The position numbers were made by a program, and so were the translations under genes. Positions 1 through 8,326 of a stretch of DNA of 64,000 nt are shown here, one piece after another (within the stretch, counting starts at the first letter, position 1; each line of letters opens with the position of its first letter). Origin of the DNA: Azospirillum thiophilum (GTDB lineage: Bacteria; Pseudomonadota; Alphaproteobacteria; Azospirillales; Azospirillaceae); assembly GCF_001305595.1 (NCBI RefSeq), contig NZ_CP012401.1:124001-188000 (forward strand), in the 5' to 3' direction. The notes beneath the pieces are model-generated. The model saw only the letters and a list, made by a program, of their open reading frames with translations. It made no database searches and had not been told where the DNA came from.

Positions 1-29
1 CCGGTTGCGGCGTGAGTTGTAAGGATTAG

Positions 30-136
30 CCCCCCACCCTGACCCTCCCCCGCTGGGCAGGGGAGGGAACTGGACCTTTGTCAGCGTTCAGCGGCAGTCT
101 CCTCCCCCGCCCAGCGGGGGAGGATTAAGGTGGGGG
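30..136. repeat. C-rich bipartite inverted repeat, copy A
   Basis: Two C/G-rich hairpin modules face each other across about 50 bp. The left arm (30-58) and right arm (109-136) are nearly reverse complements, and each contains its own short CCCCCGC/GCGGGGG hairpin. It lies just downstream of gshA and could stop that transcript. Related elements lie at 28704-28800 and 62880-62984. No gene is seen between position 1 and the end of gshA. Confidence 0.6.
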
Positions 137-154
137 TCAAACCAACCGCTCCCC

Positions 155-1519
155 TCAGTACGCGTATTCCTTGAACACCGGATCGACGCTGCCGCCCCAG
201 GGGCCGTGATACTTCTCCAGAAGCTCGTCGGCCGGGCTGCGGTTGCTCTCGGCGATGACCTGCAGGGTGTCGAGGAAATGGGTCTCGTCGTCGCCCCAAT
301 TGTCGTTGCGGGCGCGGCGTGCCAGACCGTCGCGGGCGATCGCCACCACCTCCAGCGCCACGTCGCGCACCGTCCGGCCGCGGAAGGCGGTGTGCAGGCC
401 GGTGCGCGGCACCTCGGCGCGCAGATGGGCGCGCTCCGCCGCGGTCCAGTCCTTCACCAGATCCCAGGCCGCATCCAGCGCCACCTGATCGTAGAGCAGC
501 CCGACCCACAGGGCCGGCAGGGCGCACAGGCTGCGCCACGGGCCGCCGTCGGCGCCGCGCATCTCCAGGTACTTCTTCAGCCGCACTTCCGGAAAAGCCG
601 TGGTGGTGTGATCGGCCCAGTCGGTGATAAGCGGCACCTCGCCCGGCAGGGCCGGCAGCTTGCCGTCCATATAGGCGCGGAAGGACTGGCCGGCGGCGTC
701 GATGTAGGTGCCGTCGCGGTAGACGAAATACATCGGGGTATCGAGCAGATAGTCGACATAGCGCTCGAAACCGAAGCCGTCCTCGAAGACGAACGGGATG
801 TCGCCGGTGCGGTCGGGGTCGGTGTCGGTCCAGATGTGGCTACGGAAGCTCTGGAACCCGTTCGGCTTGCCCTCGGTGAAGGGGGACATGGCGAAAAGGG
901 CCGTTGCGATCGGCTGGAGGGCCAGCGACACGCGGAACTTCTGCACCATGTCGGCTTCGGACGCGAAGTCCAGGTTGACCTGCACGGTGCAGGTCCGCGT
1001 CATCATGTCGAGGCCGAGCGAGCCGACCTTCGGCATGTAGTCGCGCATGATCTTGTAGCGGCCCTTGGGCATCCAGGGGATGTCGTCGCGCCGCCATTTC
1101 GGCTGGAAGCCCAGCCCCATCATGGCGATGCCCAGTTCGGCGCCGACCTCCTTCACCTGACGCAGGTGGCGGTGCACCTCGGCGCAGGTCTGGTGCAGGG
1201 TCTCCAGCGGGGCGCCCGACAATTCGACCTGCCCGCCCGGCTCCAGCGTGATGTTCGCCATGTCCTGGACGAGGGCGATGATGTTGCCCTTCTCCTCCAC
1301 CGGCTGCCAGCCGAAGCGGGTCATGCGGGTCAGCAGTTCCCGGATGCCGTCCGGCCCGTCATAGGGCAGCGGCCGCAGGTCGGAGGTGCGGTAGGCGAAT
1401 TTCTCGTGCTCGGTCCCGATTCGCCAGTCCGGCGCCGGTTTGCAGCCGGATTCGAGATAGGCCACCAGTTGGCGGCGGTCGGTGATGGGTTCGCCGCGCG
1501 TGGTCGGGGGTGCGGACAT
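155..1519 (-). CDS. gshA: glutamate--cysteine ligase, plant/alphaproteobacterial type
   Basis: Predicted to catalyse the ATP-dependent joining of glutamate and cysteine, the first step of cytosolic glutathione synthesis. The 454-residue length and conserved blocks such as [10 protein letters not shown] (about residue 36), [15 protein letters not shown] and [17 protein letters not shown] match the GCS2/plant-type family and not the E. coli type. The ATG at 1519 is the natural start. It lies downstream of rsmE on the same strand with a gap of only 36 bp, so the two are probably co-transcribed. A C-rich inverted repeat follows the stop. Nothing is truncated or missing. Confidence 0.95.
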   Translation of the reverse strand: MSAPPTTRGEPITDRRQLVAYLESGCKPAPDWRIGTEHEKFAYRTSDLRPLPYDGPDGIRELLTRMTRFGWQPVEEKGNIIALVQDMANITLEPGGQVELSGAPLETLHQTCAEVHRHLRQVKEVGAELGIAMMGLGFQPKWRRDDIPWMPKGRYKIMRDYMPKVGSLGLDMMTRTCTVQVNLDFASEADMVQKFRVSLALQPIATALFAMSPFTEGKPNGFQSFRSHIWTDTDPDRTGDIPFVFEDGFGFERYVDYLLDTPMYFVYRDGTYIDAAGQSFRAYMDGKLPALPGEVPLITDWADHTTTAFPEVRLKKYLEMRGADGGPWRSLCALPALWVGLLYDQVALDAAWDLVKDWTAAERAHLRAEVPRTGLHTAFRGRTVRDVALEVVAIARDGLARRARNDNWGDDETHFLDTLQVIAESNRSPADELLEKYHGPWGGSVDPVFKEYAY

Positions 1520-1555
1520 GAAGTCTCTCGCGGGAAGTGGACGGATGGCTGCCGG

Positions 1556-2389
1556 TCAATCGAGCGCTGGTTCGCCAGCAGGCGACTGCCCGGCCGATGG
1601 AAAGGTCGGCGCACGGAAAGGCGGACGCCGGTCGCTTCCCCCGGCAGTCCAATCCCCGGCCAAGGACTGCCAGCAAGCCAGCGCCGCCACCACCGCCGTA
1701 TCGGCCCGCAGGATGCGCGGACCCAATCCCACCGGTACAACAAAGGGGAGTTTGGCGATTTCGTCAAGTTCCGACTGGTCGAATCCGCCCTCCGGCCCGA
1801 CCAGCAGGGCGGCCGGTCCGGCCACGCCGGTCTGCCGCGCGTCGCGCAGCACCTCGGCGATGGGGCGGGCGGAGCCGGCCTCGGCGCACAGGTAAAGCGT
1901 CCGTCCGTCCGGCCAACCGGCCAGCGCACGCTCCAGCGGCATCGGTTCACCCATCTCCGGCACGCTCAGGCGCTCGCACTGTTCGGCCGCCTCGACCGCG
2001 TTGGCGCGCAGCCGGTCGAGGTTGACGCGGTTGGGGTCGGTGCGGCGGGTGAAGACCGGCCACAGCCGCGACACCCCCATCTCGGTCGCCTTCTCGGCAA
2101 CGAAATCGATGCGCCCCTTCTTCAGCGGCGCAAAGAGCAGCCAGAGGTCGGGAGTCGTATCCTGTCCGCGCCGCTGTTCGGTCACCGTCAGCGAACACCA
2201 GCCCTTGCCGAAGCCGTCGATCACCGCCCTCCATTCGCCGTCGCGGCCATTGAACACGGCGACCGGGTCGCCGCGGTCCAGCCGCAGGACATGGCGAAGG
2301 AAATGGGCGCGTTCATGGTCCAGCCCGACCGACTGGCCGTCGGCCAGCGGGCTGTCCACATAAAGGCGGGTCTTGATCGGGTCGGCCAT
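1556..2389 (-). CDS. rsmE: 16S rRNA (uracil1498-N3)-methyltransferase
   Basis: Predicted SPOUT-class methyltransferase that makes m3U1498 in 16S rRNA. The C-terminal knot signature is clear: LLVGPEGGFDQSELDEI followed by LGPRILRADTAVVAALA. The N-terminus has the RNA-binding PUA-like block LDHERAHFLRHVLRL. The ATG at 2389 (protein MADPIKTRLY...) gives 277 residues. A longer frame reaching 2509 adds 40 residues with no family resemblance and was not used. The last 35 or so residues after the knot are a Pro/Ser/Gly-rich extension. It sits directly upstream of gshA on the same strand. Confidence 0.93.
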   Translation of the reverse strand: MADPIKTRLYVDSPLADGQSVGLDHERAHFLRHVLRLDRGDPVAVFNGRDGEWRAVIDGFGKGWCSLTVTEQRRGQDTTPDLWLLFAPLKKGRIDFVAEKATEMGVSRLWPVFTRRTDPNRVNLDRLRANAVEAAEQCERLSVPEMGEPMPLERALAGWPDGRTLYLCAEAGSARPIAEVLRDARQTGVAGPAALLVGPEGGFDQSELDEIAKLPFVVPVGLGPRILRADTAVVAALACWQSLAGDWTAGGSDRRPPFRAPTFPSAGQSPAGEPALD

Positions 2390-2514
2390 GGCTGTCGTCT
2401 CCGCGGGGCGGCGCCGACTATAGCCGGCCGCGGGCGTGCAAGTCAGCAGATCAACGGCCCCGGACGGACGCAGGAGGAATGCGTGCGGATCCATGCCGGG
2501 ACTCCACATGCGGA

Positions 2515-2557
2515 CTGAGCCATCCGAAGCGGGGGCGTCCGGATCGGGATGGCTCAG
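2515..2557 (-). terminator. hairpin at the 3' end of the receiver gene
   Basis: Inverted repeat CTGAGCCATCC / GGATGGCTCAG (11 bp arms, 2515-2525 and 2547-2557) overlaps the stop codon of the receiver gene and would form after it on the minus strand. There is no clear T-tract, so termination is inferred only from the stem and its position. Confidence 0.45.
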
Positions 2558-2946
2558 CCCGGCTGGGCAATGACGGCATCGATGTGCCGGCGCAGATCGT
2601 TGGGTTGGACGGGCTTGTGCAGGATGCGCACCTGTTCCGCCTTCGCCGTCGCGATCAGTTCGGGGCCGGTGTCGCCGGTCAGGATGATCGCGGGAACGGC
2701 GCTGCCGCAGGCTTCGCGGACGGCTCGGATGGCGGAGATGCCGGACCAGCCGTCACGCAGGCGATAGTCGGACAGGATCACGTCCGGCACCGGCCGGCCG
2801 GGCAGCTTGCCCAGGACGGTTTCTACATCCTCGGCGGCGAGCACCTGATATCCCCAGGTGTCCAGCATGATTTCCATTCCGGCCAATATGATCGACTCGT
2901 CATCGATGACGACGGCGAACCGGTCCGGTTTTGTGCTCATGTCCAT
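2554..2946 (-). CDS. single-domain response regulator (receiver only)
   Basis: A 130-residue stand-alone receiver domain. Expected residues are present: acidic pair D15-D16, phosphoacceptor D60 in VILSDYRL, switch residue T90 (IILTGD) and K111 in LHKPV. There is no output domain, so it should act as a phosphate shuttle or by binding a partner, like a CheY-type or detached hybrid-kinase receiver. The sequence style resembles receivers at the C-terminus of hybrid kinases. No kinase is adjacent; the nearest in the window is at 24186. Two in-frame ATGs (2946 and 2940) lack a strong Shine-Dalgarno sequence, so the start is uncertain by two codons. Confidence 0.88.
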   Translation of the reverse strand: MDMSTKPDRFAVVIDDESIILAGMEIMLDTWGYQVLAAEDVETVLGKLPGRPVPDVILSDYRLRDGWSGISAIRAVREACGSAVPAIILTGDTGPELIATAKAEQVRILHKPVQPNDLRRHIDAVIAQPG

Positions 2947-3081
2947 TTAAGATTGCGAGCCAAAGAGGTTGTGCCGATGAAACAGTATTGGTGCGGGTTT
3001 GGCGCGTGCAAGTCCAAGGGACGCAATTTCACACAATTCCCACCTCCAGGCACCGGACAAAGCGCCGCGCTTGCCGCCCGG

Positions 3082-3160
3082 GCGGCAGCCCGATACCTTC
3101 GCCCCTCGGGCGACAGCCCGATGGATTCGCCATTTGAGCGACAGCCAAACGGCTTCGCCC
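3082..3160. repeat. three tandem 28-bp units upstream of ubiA
   Basis: The motif GCGRCAGCC followed by about 10 bases and TTCGCC occurs three times with starts at 3082, 3110 and 3138, an exact 28-bp period. Units 1 and 2 share GCCCGAT, and unit 3 is more diverged. The array lies in the 261-bp gap between the receiver gene and ubiA. On the minus strand it gives open frames with 28-bp-spaced peptide echoes, which are not genes. Confidence 0.7.
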
Positions 3161-3207
3161 CGATTACCGTCCTGACATCTCCATAGCACAGCGGAAACGC
3201 CGCCGTC

Positions 3208-4155
3208 ATGCCAACTGCATCCACCGGCCCAACTCTTCCGGACCCCGGCTTCACCGACATCCGTCCGGAAAGCTGGGTCGCCCGCCGGGTGCCGGCCCGC
3301 TGGCGTCCCTACGTCACGCTGGCGCGGCTGGATCGTCCGATCGGCACCTGGCTGCTGCTGTTCCCCTGCTGGTGGAGCCTGGCGCTGGCCATGCCGCAGC
3401 CGTTCCGGGACTGGCCGTCGCTGCTTGCAATGATGGCGCTGTTCGGCGTCGGCGCCGTTCTGATGCGCGGGGCCGGCTGCACCGTCAACGACATCCTGGA
3501 CCGCAAGTTCGATGCGATGGTCGAGCGCACGCGATCGCGCCCGATCCCGTCGGGCCAGGTGTCGGTACGCCAAGCGCTCGCCTTCCTGGCGTTTCAGCTT
3601 CTGCTGTCGCTGCTGATCCTGCTGCAATTGGGGATGACGGCGATCGGGCTGGGCGTGCTGTCGCTGGCGTTGGTCTTCACCTATCCGCTGATGAAGCGGA
3701 TCACCTGGTGGCCGCAGGCTTTCCTGGGGCTCACCTTCAATTGGGGCGCCCTGATGGGCTGGGCGGCGGTGCAGGACGATCTCGGCTGGCCGGCCGTGGC
3801 GCTCTATGTGACGGGCATCGCCTGGACACTGGGCTACGACACCATCTACGCCCATCAGGACAAGGAGGACGACGCCCGCATCGGCGTGAAGTCCACCGCG
3901 CTGCGGTTGGGCGACCAGAGCAAGATCTGGATCTACGGCTTCTATACCCTGACCTATGTCGGCATCGGCATCAGCGGCCGGCTGGCCGGGCTCGGCGGCC
4001 TGTTTCTGCCGGTTCTGTCCCTGGCGGCACTGCAATTGGCCTGGCAGGTCGCCACCTGGCGGCCGGACGATCAGACCGACTGCCTGGACAAGTTCAAATC
4101 CAACCGCTGGTTCGGCTGGCTGGTCCTGGCGGCGATCCTGGCGGGAAAGCTGTAG
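3208..4155 (+). CDS. ubiA: 4-hydroxybenzoate polyprenyltransferase
   Basis: Integral membrane prenyltransferase predicted to attach the polyprenyl tail to 4-hydroxybenzoate in ubiquinone synthesis. The 315-residue protein has several hydrophobic helices and both Asp-rich motifs: NDILDRKFD (residues 94-102, followed by RTRSRP) and GYDTIYAHQDKEDD (209-222), which bind the Mg-diphosphate. The ATG at 3208 follows a repeat-bearing intergenic region. The gene converges with the CHAP-protein gene, and a shared hairpin terminator lies between them. Length and motifs are normal for UbiA. Confidence 0.96.
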   Translation: MPTASTGPTLPDPGFTDIRPESWVARRVPARWRPYVTLARLDRPIGTWLLLFPCWWSLALAMPQPFRDWPSLLAMMALFGVGAVLMRGAGCTVNDILDRKFDAMVERTRSRPIPSGQVSVRQALAFLAFQLLLSLLILLQLGMTAIGLGVLSLALVFTYPLMKRITWWPQAFLGLTFNWGALMGWAAVQDDLGWPAVALYVTGIAWTLGYDTIYAHQDKEDDARIGVKSTALRLGDQSKIWIYGFYTLTYVGIGISGRLAGLGGLFLPVLSLAALQLAWQVATWRPDDQTDCLDKFKSNRWFGWLVLAAILAGKL

Positions 4156-4224
4156 GGCGCGGAAGCCTCCGCCCCGCACCCCAAGCCGCCGGGAAAGCCC
4201 CACAACGAAGGCCCACAATCAAAA

Positions 4225-4247
4225 AGGACGGAGCACTGCTCCGTCCT
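4225..4247. terminator. bidirectional terminator between ubiA and CHAP gene
   Basis: Perfect 10-bp stem AGGACGGAGC / GCTCCGTCCT with a 3-nt loop. A run of five A lies on the left (T-tract for the minus strand) and CTCTT on the right. It sits between two convergent genes and can serve both. Confidence 0.85.
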
Positions 4248-4287
4248 CTTGAACTTCCTGCCTGAATTTCAGGACTCTGCCGAGCGC

Positions 4288-5145
4288 TCAGCGCTCGTTC
4301 GGGTCGGCCAGCAGGGCAACGGAATTGCCTGCGCCGGGCTTGCGGCTGGGAGCGACGGTGCGATGGCCGACTGGTCCGCCGGCTTCGGCAACGGTAACAA
4401 TCGGAGCGGAGTGCGCGGGAGCCGCGCCGGGCTTGCGGGGCGGCATCACGGCGACATCGATGCGCTGCGGCTTCTGCGGGGCATGGGCGGCGACGGCGGT
4501 GGACGCCAGCGCCTGCGGCTTGCGGCCGGGGATCGAAACGCTGAGCCCCTTCTGCCTGGACAACGAGGCGGAGACGATGCGGGGACCGGTGTCGGGCTTG
4601 CCGCGACCGCGCGGGGTGCTGCTGAAATTCTGGTCCATGCCGCGGTCGCCGGCATCGAGCATCCGGCCGCCACGGCGGGGCTCGGACTCGCCGTCCGGCA
4701 TGATGAAACCATAGGCGGCATAGACGCGCAGGCCGAGCTGCTCGGTCGGCTCGTGCCATACCCGAACGGCGGACCAGTCGTTGTTCCGGGAGACGTCGAC
4801 CACCTTCATGCCGCGGCGAAGTCCGTCGCCGTCGATCCAGCTGTGGTCGACCTCGATGGTGCGGCGGTCGATCACCGCGCTAACCAGCGAGACATGGCCC
4901 CGGCGCATGTGGCCGGTCCGCTTGAAGACGAGGACGGAGCCGACGGCCGGATGCTGGTCACGGTCATATTGACCGGCGGCATGGCCCCACCAGGTCCAGG
5001 CATCGCCGCGGATGGTGAAATCGGAGATGGAGCGGACGGTGCGGACGCAATCGCCGTCTTGTGCGGCAGCCGTCGAGACGGCAAGGGGGCTGAGCGCGAT
5101 CAAAGCCGCAAGCGAAAGGCCGATGGCGATTCCCCTCTGCCGCAT
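4288..5145 (-). CDS. secreted CHAP-domain protein (putative peptidoglycan amidase/peptidase)
   Basis: 285 residues with a Sec signal peptide (hydrophobic residues 5-27, cleavage near AAA-QD) and a CHAP domain over about residues 30-135. The catalytic Cys is C33 (GDCVRTVR) and the catalytic His is H84 in RRGHVSLV, with the typical HPAVGSVLVF strand between them. CHAP enzymes cut peptidoglycan amide bonds, so a periplasmic or outer-surface wall role is inferred. The C-terminal 140 residues are low-complexity (Pro/Arg/Lys/Ala), with repeated RKP motifs (SIPGRKPQ, PPRKPGA, PSRKPGA), and may bind wall or be disordered. The ATG at 5145 begins the signal peptide; a longer frame to 5364 adds 73 residues before it and is unlikely. 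Confidence 0.85.
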   Translation of the reverse strand: MRQRGIAIGLSLAALIALSPLAVSTAAAQDGDCVRTVRSISDFTIRGDAWTWWGHAAGQYDRDQHPAVGSVLVFKRTGHMRRGHVSLVSAVIDRRTIEVDHSWIDGDGLRRGMKVVDVSRNNDWSAVRVWHEPTEQLGLRVYAAYGFIMPDGESEPRRGGRMLDAGDRGMDQNFSSTPRGRGKPDTGPRIVSASLSRQKGLSVSIPGRKPQALASTAVAAHAPQKPQRIDVAVMPPRKPGAAPAHSAPIVTVAEAGGPVGHRTVAPSRKPGAGNSVALLADPNER

Positions 5146-5287
5146 GATTCCCCCAATCCCTCTGTTTTCCCCTGGTCGAAACGGGTAACACGGGTTTCGA
5201 GCTGTGTCTACACCGTTTGAATTGTGTAACAATGATAAGCTGCCGATCCTCCCCCAGCCAACAGCGGTGTCCCTTGGGAATCCTCGT

Positions 5288-5947
5288 ATGAACAACGCAT
5301 CCCCGCAAGATTTCGTCCGCGACAACACGACGCTGACGACCACTCCGCTGTTGCCGGAAGTCAAGCTTCATCTTGCCACCGAAGTCACGCCGCTCTGGCA
5401 GGCGACAGAGGAGACCTTGGCCGCCACGAATTTGCCACCGCCATACTGGGCTTTCGCTTGGCCCGGCGGGCAGGCGGTTGCACGCCTGCTGCTTGACCGG
5501 CCGGATCTGGTGGCCGGCAAGTCGGTGCTCGATTTTGCCGCAGGCACCGGGCTGGTCGGCATCGCCGCGATGAAGGCCGGGGCGGGGCGGGCGCAGTCCT
5601 GCGACATCGACCGCTTCGCGCTGACCGCCATCGCGCTGAACGCGGACGCCAACGGGGTGGAGGTGAAGGCGGTCAGCGCCGATCTTGTCGGCCGCGACCT
5701 GCCGGGCATCGACGTCGTGCTGGCCGGCGACGTCTGTTACGAGAAGCCGATGGCCGACCGGGTGACCGGCTGGCTGCGCGGCATCGCCGCCACCGGCACG
5801 CTGGTGCTGCTGGGCGACCCGGGCCGCGCCTATGTCCCGCGCAGCGGGATCGAGAAGGTGGCGAGCTACACCGTCCCGACCTCACTGGAGCTGGAGGACC
5901 GGGAGATGCGCGAAACCGTCGTCTGGCGCCTGCTTCCCGAAGCCTGA
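5288..5947 (+). CDS. class I SAM methyltransferase, METTL20 / ETF-beta lysine methyltransferase-like
   Basis: 219 residues. The block LPPPYWAFAWPGGQA (about 49-63) followed by the SAM-binding motif VLDFAAGTGLVGIAA (about 80-94) and acidic DID is characteristic of the METTL20/NNT1-like family, whose characterised members methylate lysines of the electron-transfer flavoprotein beta subunit. The post-I motif VVLAGDVCYE (about 150) fits the family's D/E-x-x-Y/F motif. The substrate is inferred from the family only; no etf gene is in the window. The ATG at 5288 starts the conserved region, and an ATG 84 bp upstream is also open. It is divergent from the CHAP gene. Confidence 0.8.
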   Translation: MNNASPQDFVRDNTTLTTTPLLPEVKLHLATEVTPLWQATEETLAATNLPPPYWAFAWPGGQAVARLLLDRPDLVAGKSVLDFAAGTGLVGIAAMKAGAGRAQSCDIDRFALTAIALNADANGVEVKAVSADLVGRDLPGIDVVLAGDVCYEKPMADRVTGWLRGIAATGTLVLLGDPGRAYVPRSGIEKVASYTVPTSLELEDREMRETVVWRLLPEA

Positions 5948-5983
5948 CGCCGGGGATTGAGTCCCAATCTCAGCGGCCGAATC

Positions 5984-6577
5984 TCAGCGGCCAAGACGCG
6001 ACACGGCCAGCCGGAGGTCGGCCAGGAAGGTCGGCTGCTCCACCAGCTGACCGCGCAGCAGATAGCTGGGATGGAAGGTGGGCACCACCTCCACGCCCTC
6101 CAGCAGACGGCAGGGCAGCAGCTTGCCGCGCAGCTGCAGAATGCCGTTCTCGCCGGTCAGCGCCCAGGTCGGCGTACGGCCGAGTGCCACGATCACCGAC
6201 GGGCGCCACTCGGCGAGCGTGGCGCGCAGATGGTCGATTTCTCCGGCGAACTCGGCGAGCAGGCGGTCGGAGGTGCCGAAGGCGCCCCAGCTCTCGTCGA
6301 TCGCACGCCCTTCCTTGCGGGCGCGAGCGCGCGAGGAGAAGAAATGCCCAACCTTGTTGCCGGGCGGCTGGTAGCGGAAGACGTTGGCGACCAGGCATTG
6401 CGCCCGCTCGATCCCCACCGCGGCCAGCGACTCGTCGAGAAGCTTGCCGCTGCGACCGACGAAGGGCGTGCCCTGCCGCGCCTCCTCCGCCCCCGGCGCC
6501 TCGCCGACGATGGCGAGCCGCGGCCCGTCCGTCGGCTTTGTCGGGAACTGGTAATCGGCAAAGGGGAGATCGGTCAT
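5984..6577 (-). CDS. uracil-DNA glycosylase superfamily protein (family 4-like, no Fe-S cysteines)
   Basis: 197 residues with the active-site block GEAPGAEEARQGTPFVG (25-41) and the DNA-intercalation motif HPSYLLR (169-175). These mark the uracil-DNA glycosylase fold, which removes uracil or related bases from DNA. Family 4 enzymes hold a 4Fe-4S cluster with four cysteines, but this protein has only two (C61, C156) and lacks the N-terminal CxxC, so it cannot bind the usual cluster. It is a divergent branch, and its substrate is unknown. The region after NVFRYQPPGN carries an RARARKEGR stretch not typical of family 4. It is divergent from the pterin dehydratase gene. Confidence 0.82.
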   Translation of the reverse strand: MTDLPFADYQFPTKPTDGPRLAIVGEAPGAEEARQGTPFVGRSGKLLDESLAAVGIERAQCLVANVFRYQPPGNKVGHFFSSRARARKEGRAIDESWGAFGTSDRLLAEFAGEIDHLRATLAEWRPSVIVALGRTPTWALTGENGILQLRGKLLPCRLLEGVEVVPTFHPSYLLRGQLVEQPTFLADLRLAVSRLGR

Positions 6578-6686
6578 GGATGGTTTCCAAAAATCTATCG
6601 GGCGACGGGTCGGGGCAGGCGGGGTGCCGGGCTTGCCGAATCGCCCGCCCGGCCCCAGGATTCCAGGCGCAACGGAACTCTATACC

Positions 6687-6728
6687 TGTGTTCGGCGAGC
6701 GGATTCACGCGTCAAATCGAGTCCGATC
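6687..6728. repeat. 42-bp dispersed repeat, copy 1
   Basis: The sequence containing CGGATTCACGCGTCAAATCG matches 43950-43991 with five differences in 42 bp. It lies between the divergent glycosylase and pterin dehydratase genes and holds an imperfect inverted repeat (CGGATTC ... GAGTCCG). Confidence 0.6.
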
Positions 6729-6783
6729 CTGCGCGATCCGCTCCGTCCCGGACCCTACCTCCACCAACAAGGGAGAGACCGGA

Positions 6784-7194
6784 ATGACAGATCACCCCCC
6801 GGCGGCACGGGATCTCGCCGCCAAGACCTGCGAACCCTGCCGCGGCGGCATACCGCCGATGGATCGGGCGATGGCCGATTTCTATCTGGTGCAGGTCCCG
6901 GGCTGGACCCTGAAAGGCGATCCAGACCGCATCGAACGCGACTTCCGCTTCCCCGACTTCGTCCAGGCCCAGGCATTCGCCATGCAGGTCGGCAATCTGT
7001 GCGAGGCGGAAGGCCACCATGCCGAGATCCGCCATGGCTGGGGCCATTGCAGCGTCGCCTTCTGGACCCACAAGATCAACGGGCTGCACGAGAACGACTT
7101 CGTGATGGCGGCCAAGGTCAACGGGATGGCCGATGCCCCCTATGCTCCGGCATCGGTGGGGACGGAGCCGCCGCCCTATGTCCAGGAGGCGTAA
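6784..7194 (+). CDS. 4a-hydroxytetrahydrobiopterin dehydratase (pterin carbinolamine dehydratase)
   Basis: 136-residue member of the PCD/DCoH family, which regenerates pterin cofactor after aromatic hydroxylation. The family signature is clear: EGHHAEIRHGWGHCSVAF then THKINGLHENDF (76-106), with catalytic histidines H78, H79 and H96. The ATG at 6784 follows a good GGGAGAG Shine-Dalgarno sequence. About 30 extra residues precede the domain, including CEPCRGG (a CxxC-type pair common to bacterial homologues), and a Pro-rich tail follows. No phenylalanine hydroxylase is nearby, so the pathway in this cell is open; a moonlighting role in molybdopterin oxidation or assimilation has been proposed for homologues. 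Confidence 0.92.
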   Translation: MTDHPPAARDLAAKTCEPCRGGIPPMDRAMADFYLVQVPGWTLKGDPDRIERDFRFPDFVQAQAFAMQVGNLCEAEGHHAEIRHGWGHCSVAFWTHKINGLHENDFVMAAKVNGMADAPYAPASVGTEPPPYVQEA

Positions 7195-7221
7195 GGCGGC
7201 GACGGACCGACACCCCCTCCC

Positions 7222-8244
7222 CTATCCCCACAGCTCCGGCGCCGGCGGCTGCACCACGGCACCGTCATAGGCCAACCCGGGCTCGCGGTCCCGCGCCAGC
7301 AGCAGCGGGCCGTCGAGGTCGACGTAGCGTGCCCCCTGCCCGACCAGGATCGCCGGGGCCATGGCGAGCGAGGTGGCGACCATGCATCCCACCATCACCT
7401 CGAAGCCCATGGACCGGGCGGCGCGGGCCATCGCCAGCGCCTCGGTCAGACCGCCGGTCTTGTCGAGCTTGACGTTCACCACCCGGTAGAGACCCCGGAG
7501 CCGGTCCAGCGACTCCAGCCCATGGCAGGATTCGTCGGCGCCCAGCGGCACCGGGCAGTCGACGCCGCGCAGCGCCTCGTCCTGGCCGGCGGGCAGCGGT
7601 TGCTCGATCATCTCGACGCCGAGCCCGGCGAGGACCGGCGCAAAACGGCACAACTGGTCGAGCGTCCAGCCCTCGTTGGCGTCGACCACCAGACGGACGG
7701 ACGGCGCCGCGGCACGGACGGCGCGGACCCGGTCGAGATCGCCGTCCCCGGTCAGCTTCATCTTCAGCAGCGGATGCCGCGGCGCCCGCTCTCGCGCCGC
7801 GGCGGCCATCGCCTCCGGCTCGTCGACGCCGAGCGTGTAGCAGGTGACCAGCGGCCCGGGCGGCCCATCCAGACCGGCGAGGCGCCAGGCCGGAACGCCG
7901 CCGCGCTTGGCCTCCAGGTCCCACAGGGCGCAGTCCAGCGCGTTGCGGGCCGCCCCCGGCTGCATCAGGCCGGCCAGCGCCGCGCGGTCCAGCCCATCGG
8001 CGACCGCCCCGGCCATCGCCTCCAGCGCCGCAACGACGCCGTCGACGCTCTCGCCGTAGCGGGCGTAGGGCACGCATTCGCCACGGCCGCGGTGCGGACC
8101 GTCGCTCACCTCCGCCACCACCACCGCGGCTTCGGTCTTGGACCCGCGTGAAATGCGGAAAGCCCCGCGGATCGGGAAGGTCTCGCGCCGGACGCTCAGG
8201 CGTTGACCAGGGAGGCTTTGGGCCGGAAAGCTATGGATGGGCAT
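7222..8244 (-). CDS. enolase-superfamily epimerase/racemase (dipeptide epimerase or N-acetyl-D-Glu racemase type)
   Basis: 340 residues of the muconate-lactonizing subgroup. Both acid/base lysines and the metal ligands are visible: K161 and K163 (LLKMKLTGD), D188 (VVDANEGW), E214 (MIEQPLP), D237 (GADESCH) and K259/K262 (NVKLDKTGG). Characterised relatives epimerise L-Ala-D/L-Glu from murein recycling, or racemise N-acetyl-D-Glu (DgcA type, common in alphaproteobacteria; the N-terminus RRETFPIRGAFRISRG fits that style). Sequence alone does not decide between them. The ATG at 8244 gives the conserved N-terminus; a start 57 bp upstream adds unrelated residues. Confidence 0.86.
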   Translation of the reverse strand: MPIHSFPAQSLPGQRLSVRRETFPIRGAFRISRGSKTEAAVVVAEVSDGPHRGRGECVPYARYGESVDGVVAALEAMAGAVADGLDRAALAGLMQPGAARNALDCALWDLEAKRGGVPAWRLAGLDGPPGPLVTCYTLGVDEPEAMAAAARERAPRHPLLKMKLTGDGDLDRVRAVRAAAPSVRLVVDANEGWTLDQLCRFAPVLAGLGVEMIEQPLPAGQDEALRGVDCPVPLGADESCHGLESLDRLRGLYRVVNVKLDKTGGLTEALAMARAARSMGFEVMVGCMVATSLAMAPAILVGQGARYVDLDGPLLLARDREPGLAYDGAVVQPPAPELWG

Positions 8245-8326
8245 GATCGCGGACCCCGGAACGGAACAGGGCCGGGAGTGTATCCCGGCCCCGTCCGTCA
8301 TGGCGACAGGCTTGCTGCGTCCGAAC

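Noticed and set aside
206..2518. 770-codon plus-strand frame opposite gshA and rsmE
   Set aside because: It is the antisense shadow of two well-supported genes; its composition (Gly/Arg/His/Gln-rich) has no family character.
3082..3160. CRISPR array
   Set aside because: Units are contiguous with no spacers of constant length, only three copies, and no cas gene is present.
2937..3260. Minus-strand frame over the 28-bp repeat region
   Set aside because: The peptide merely repeats the translated tandem units, has no Shine-Dalgarno site and would overlap both flanking genes.
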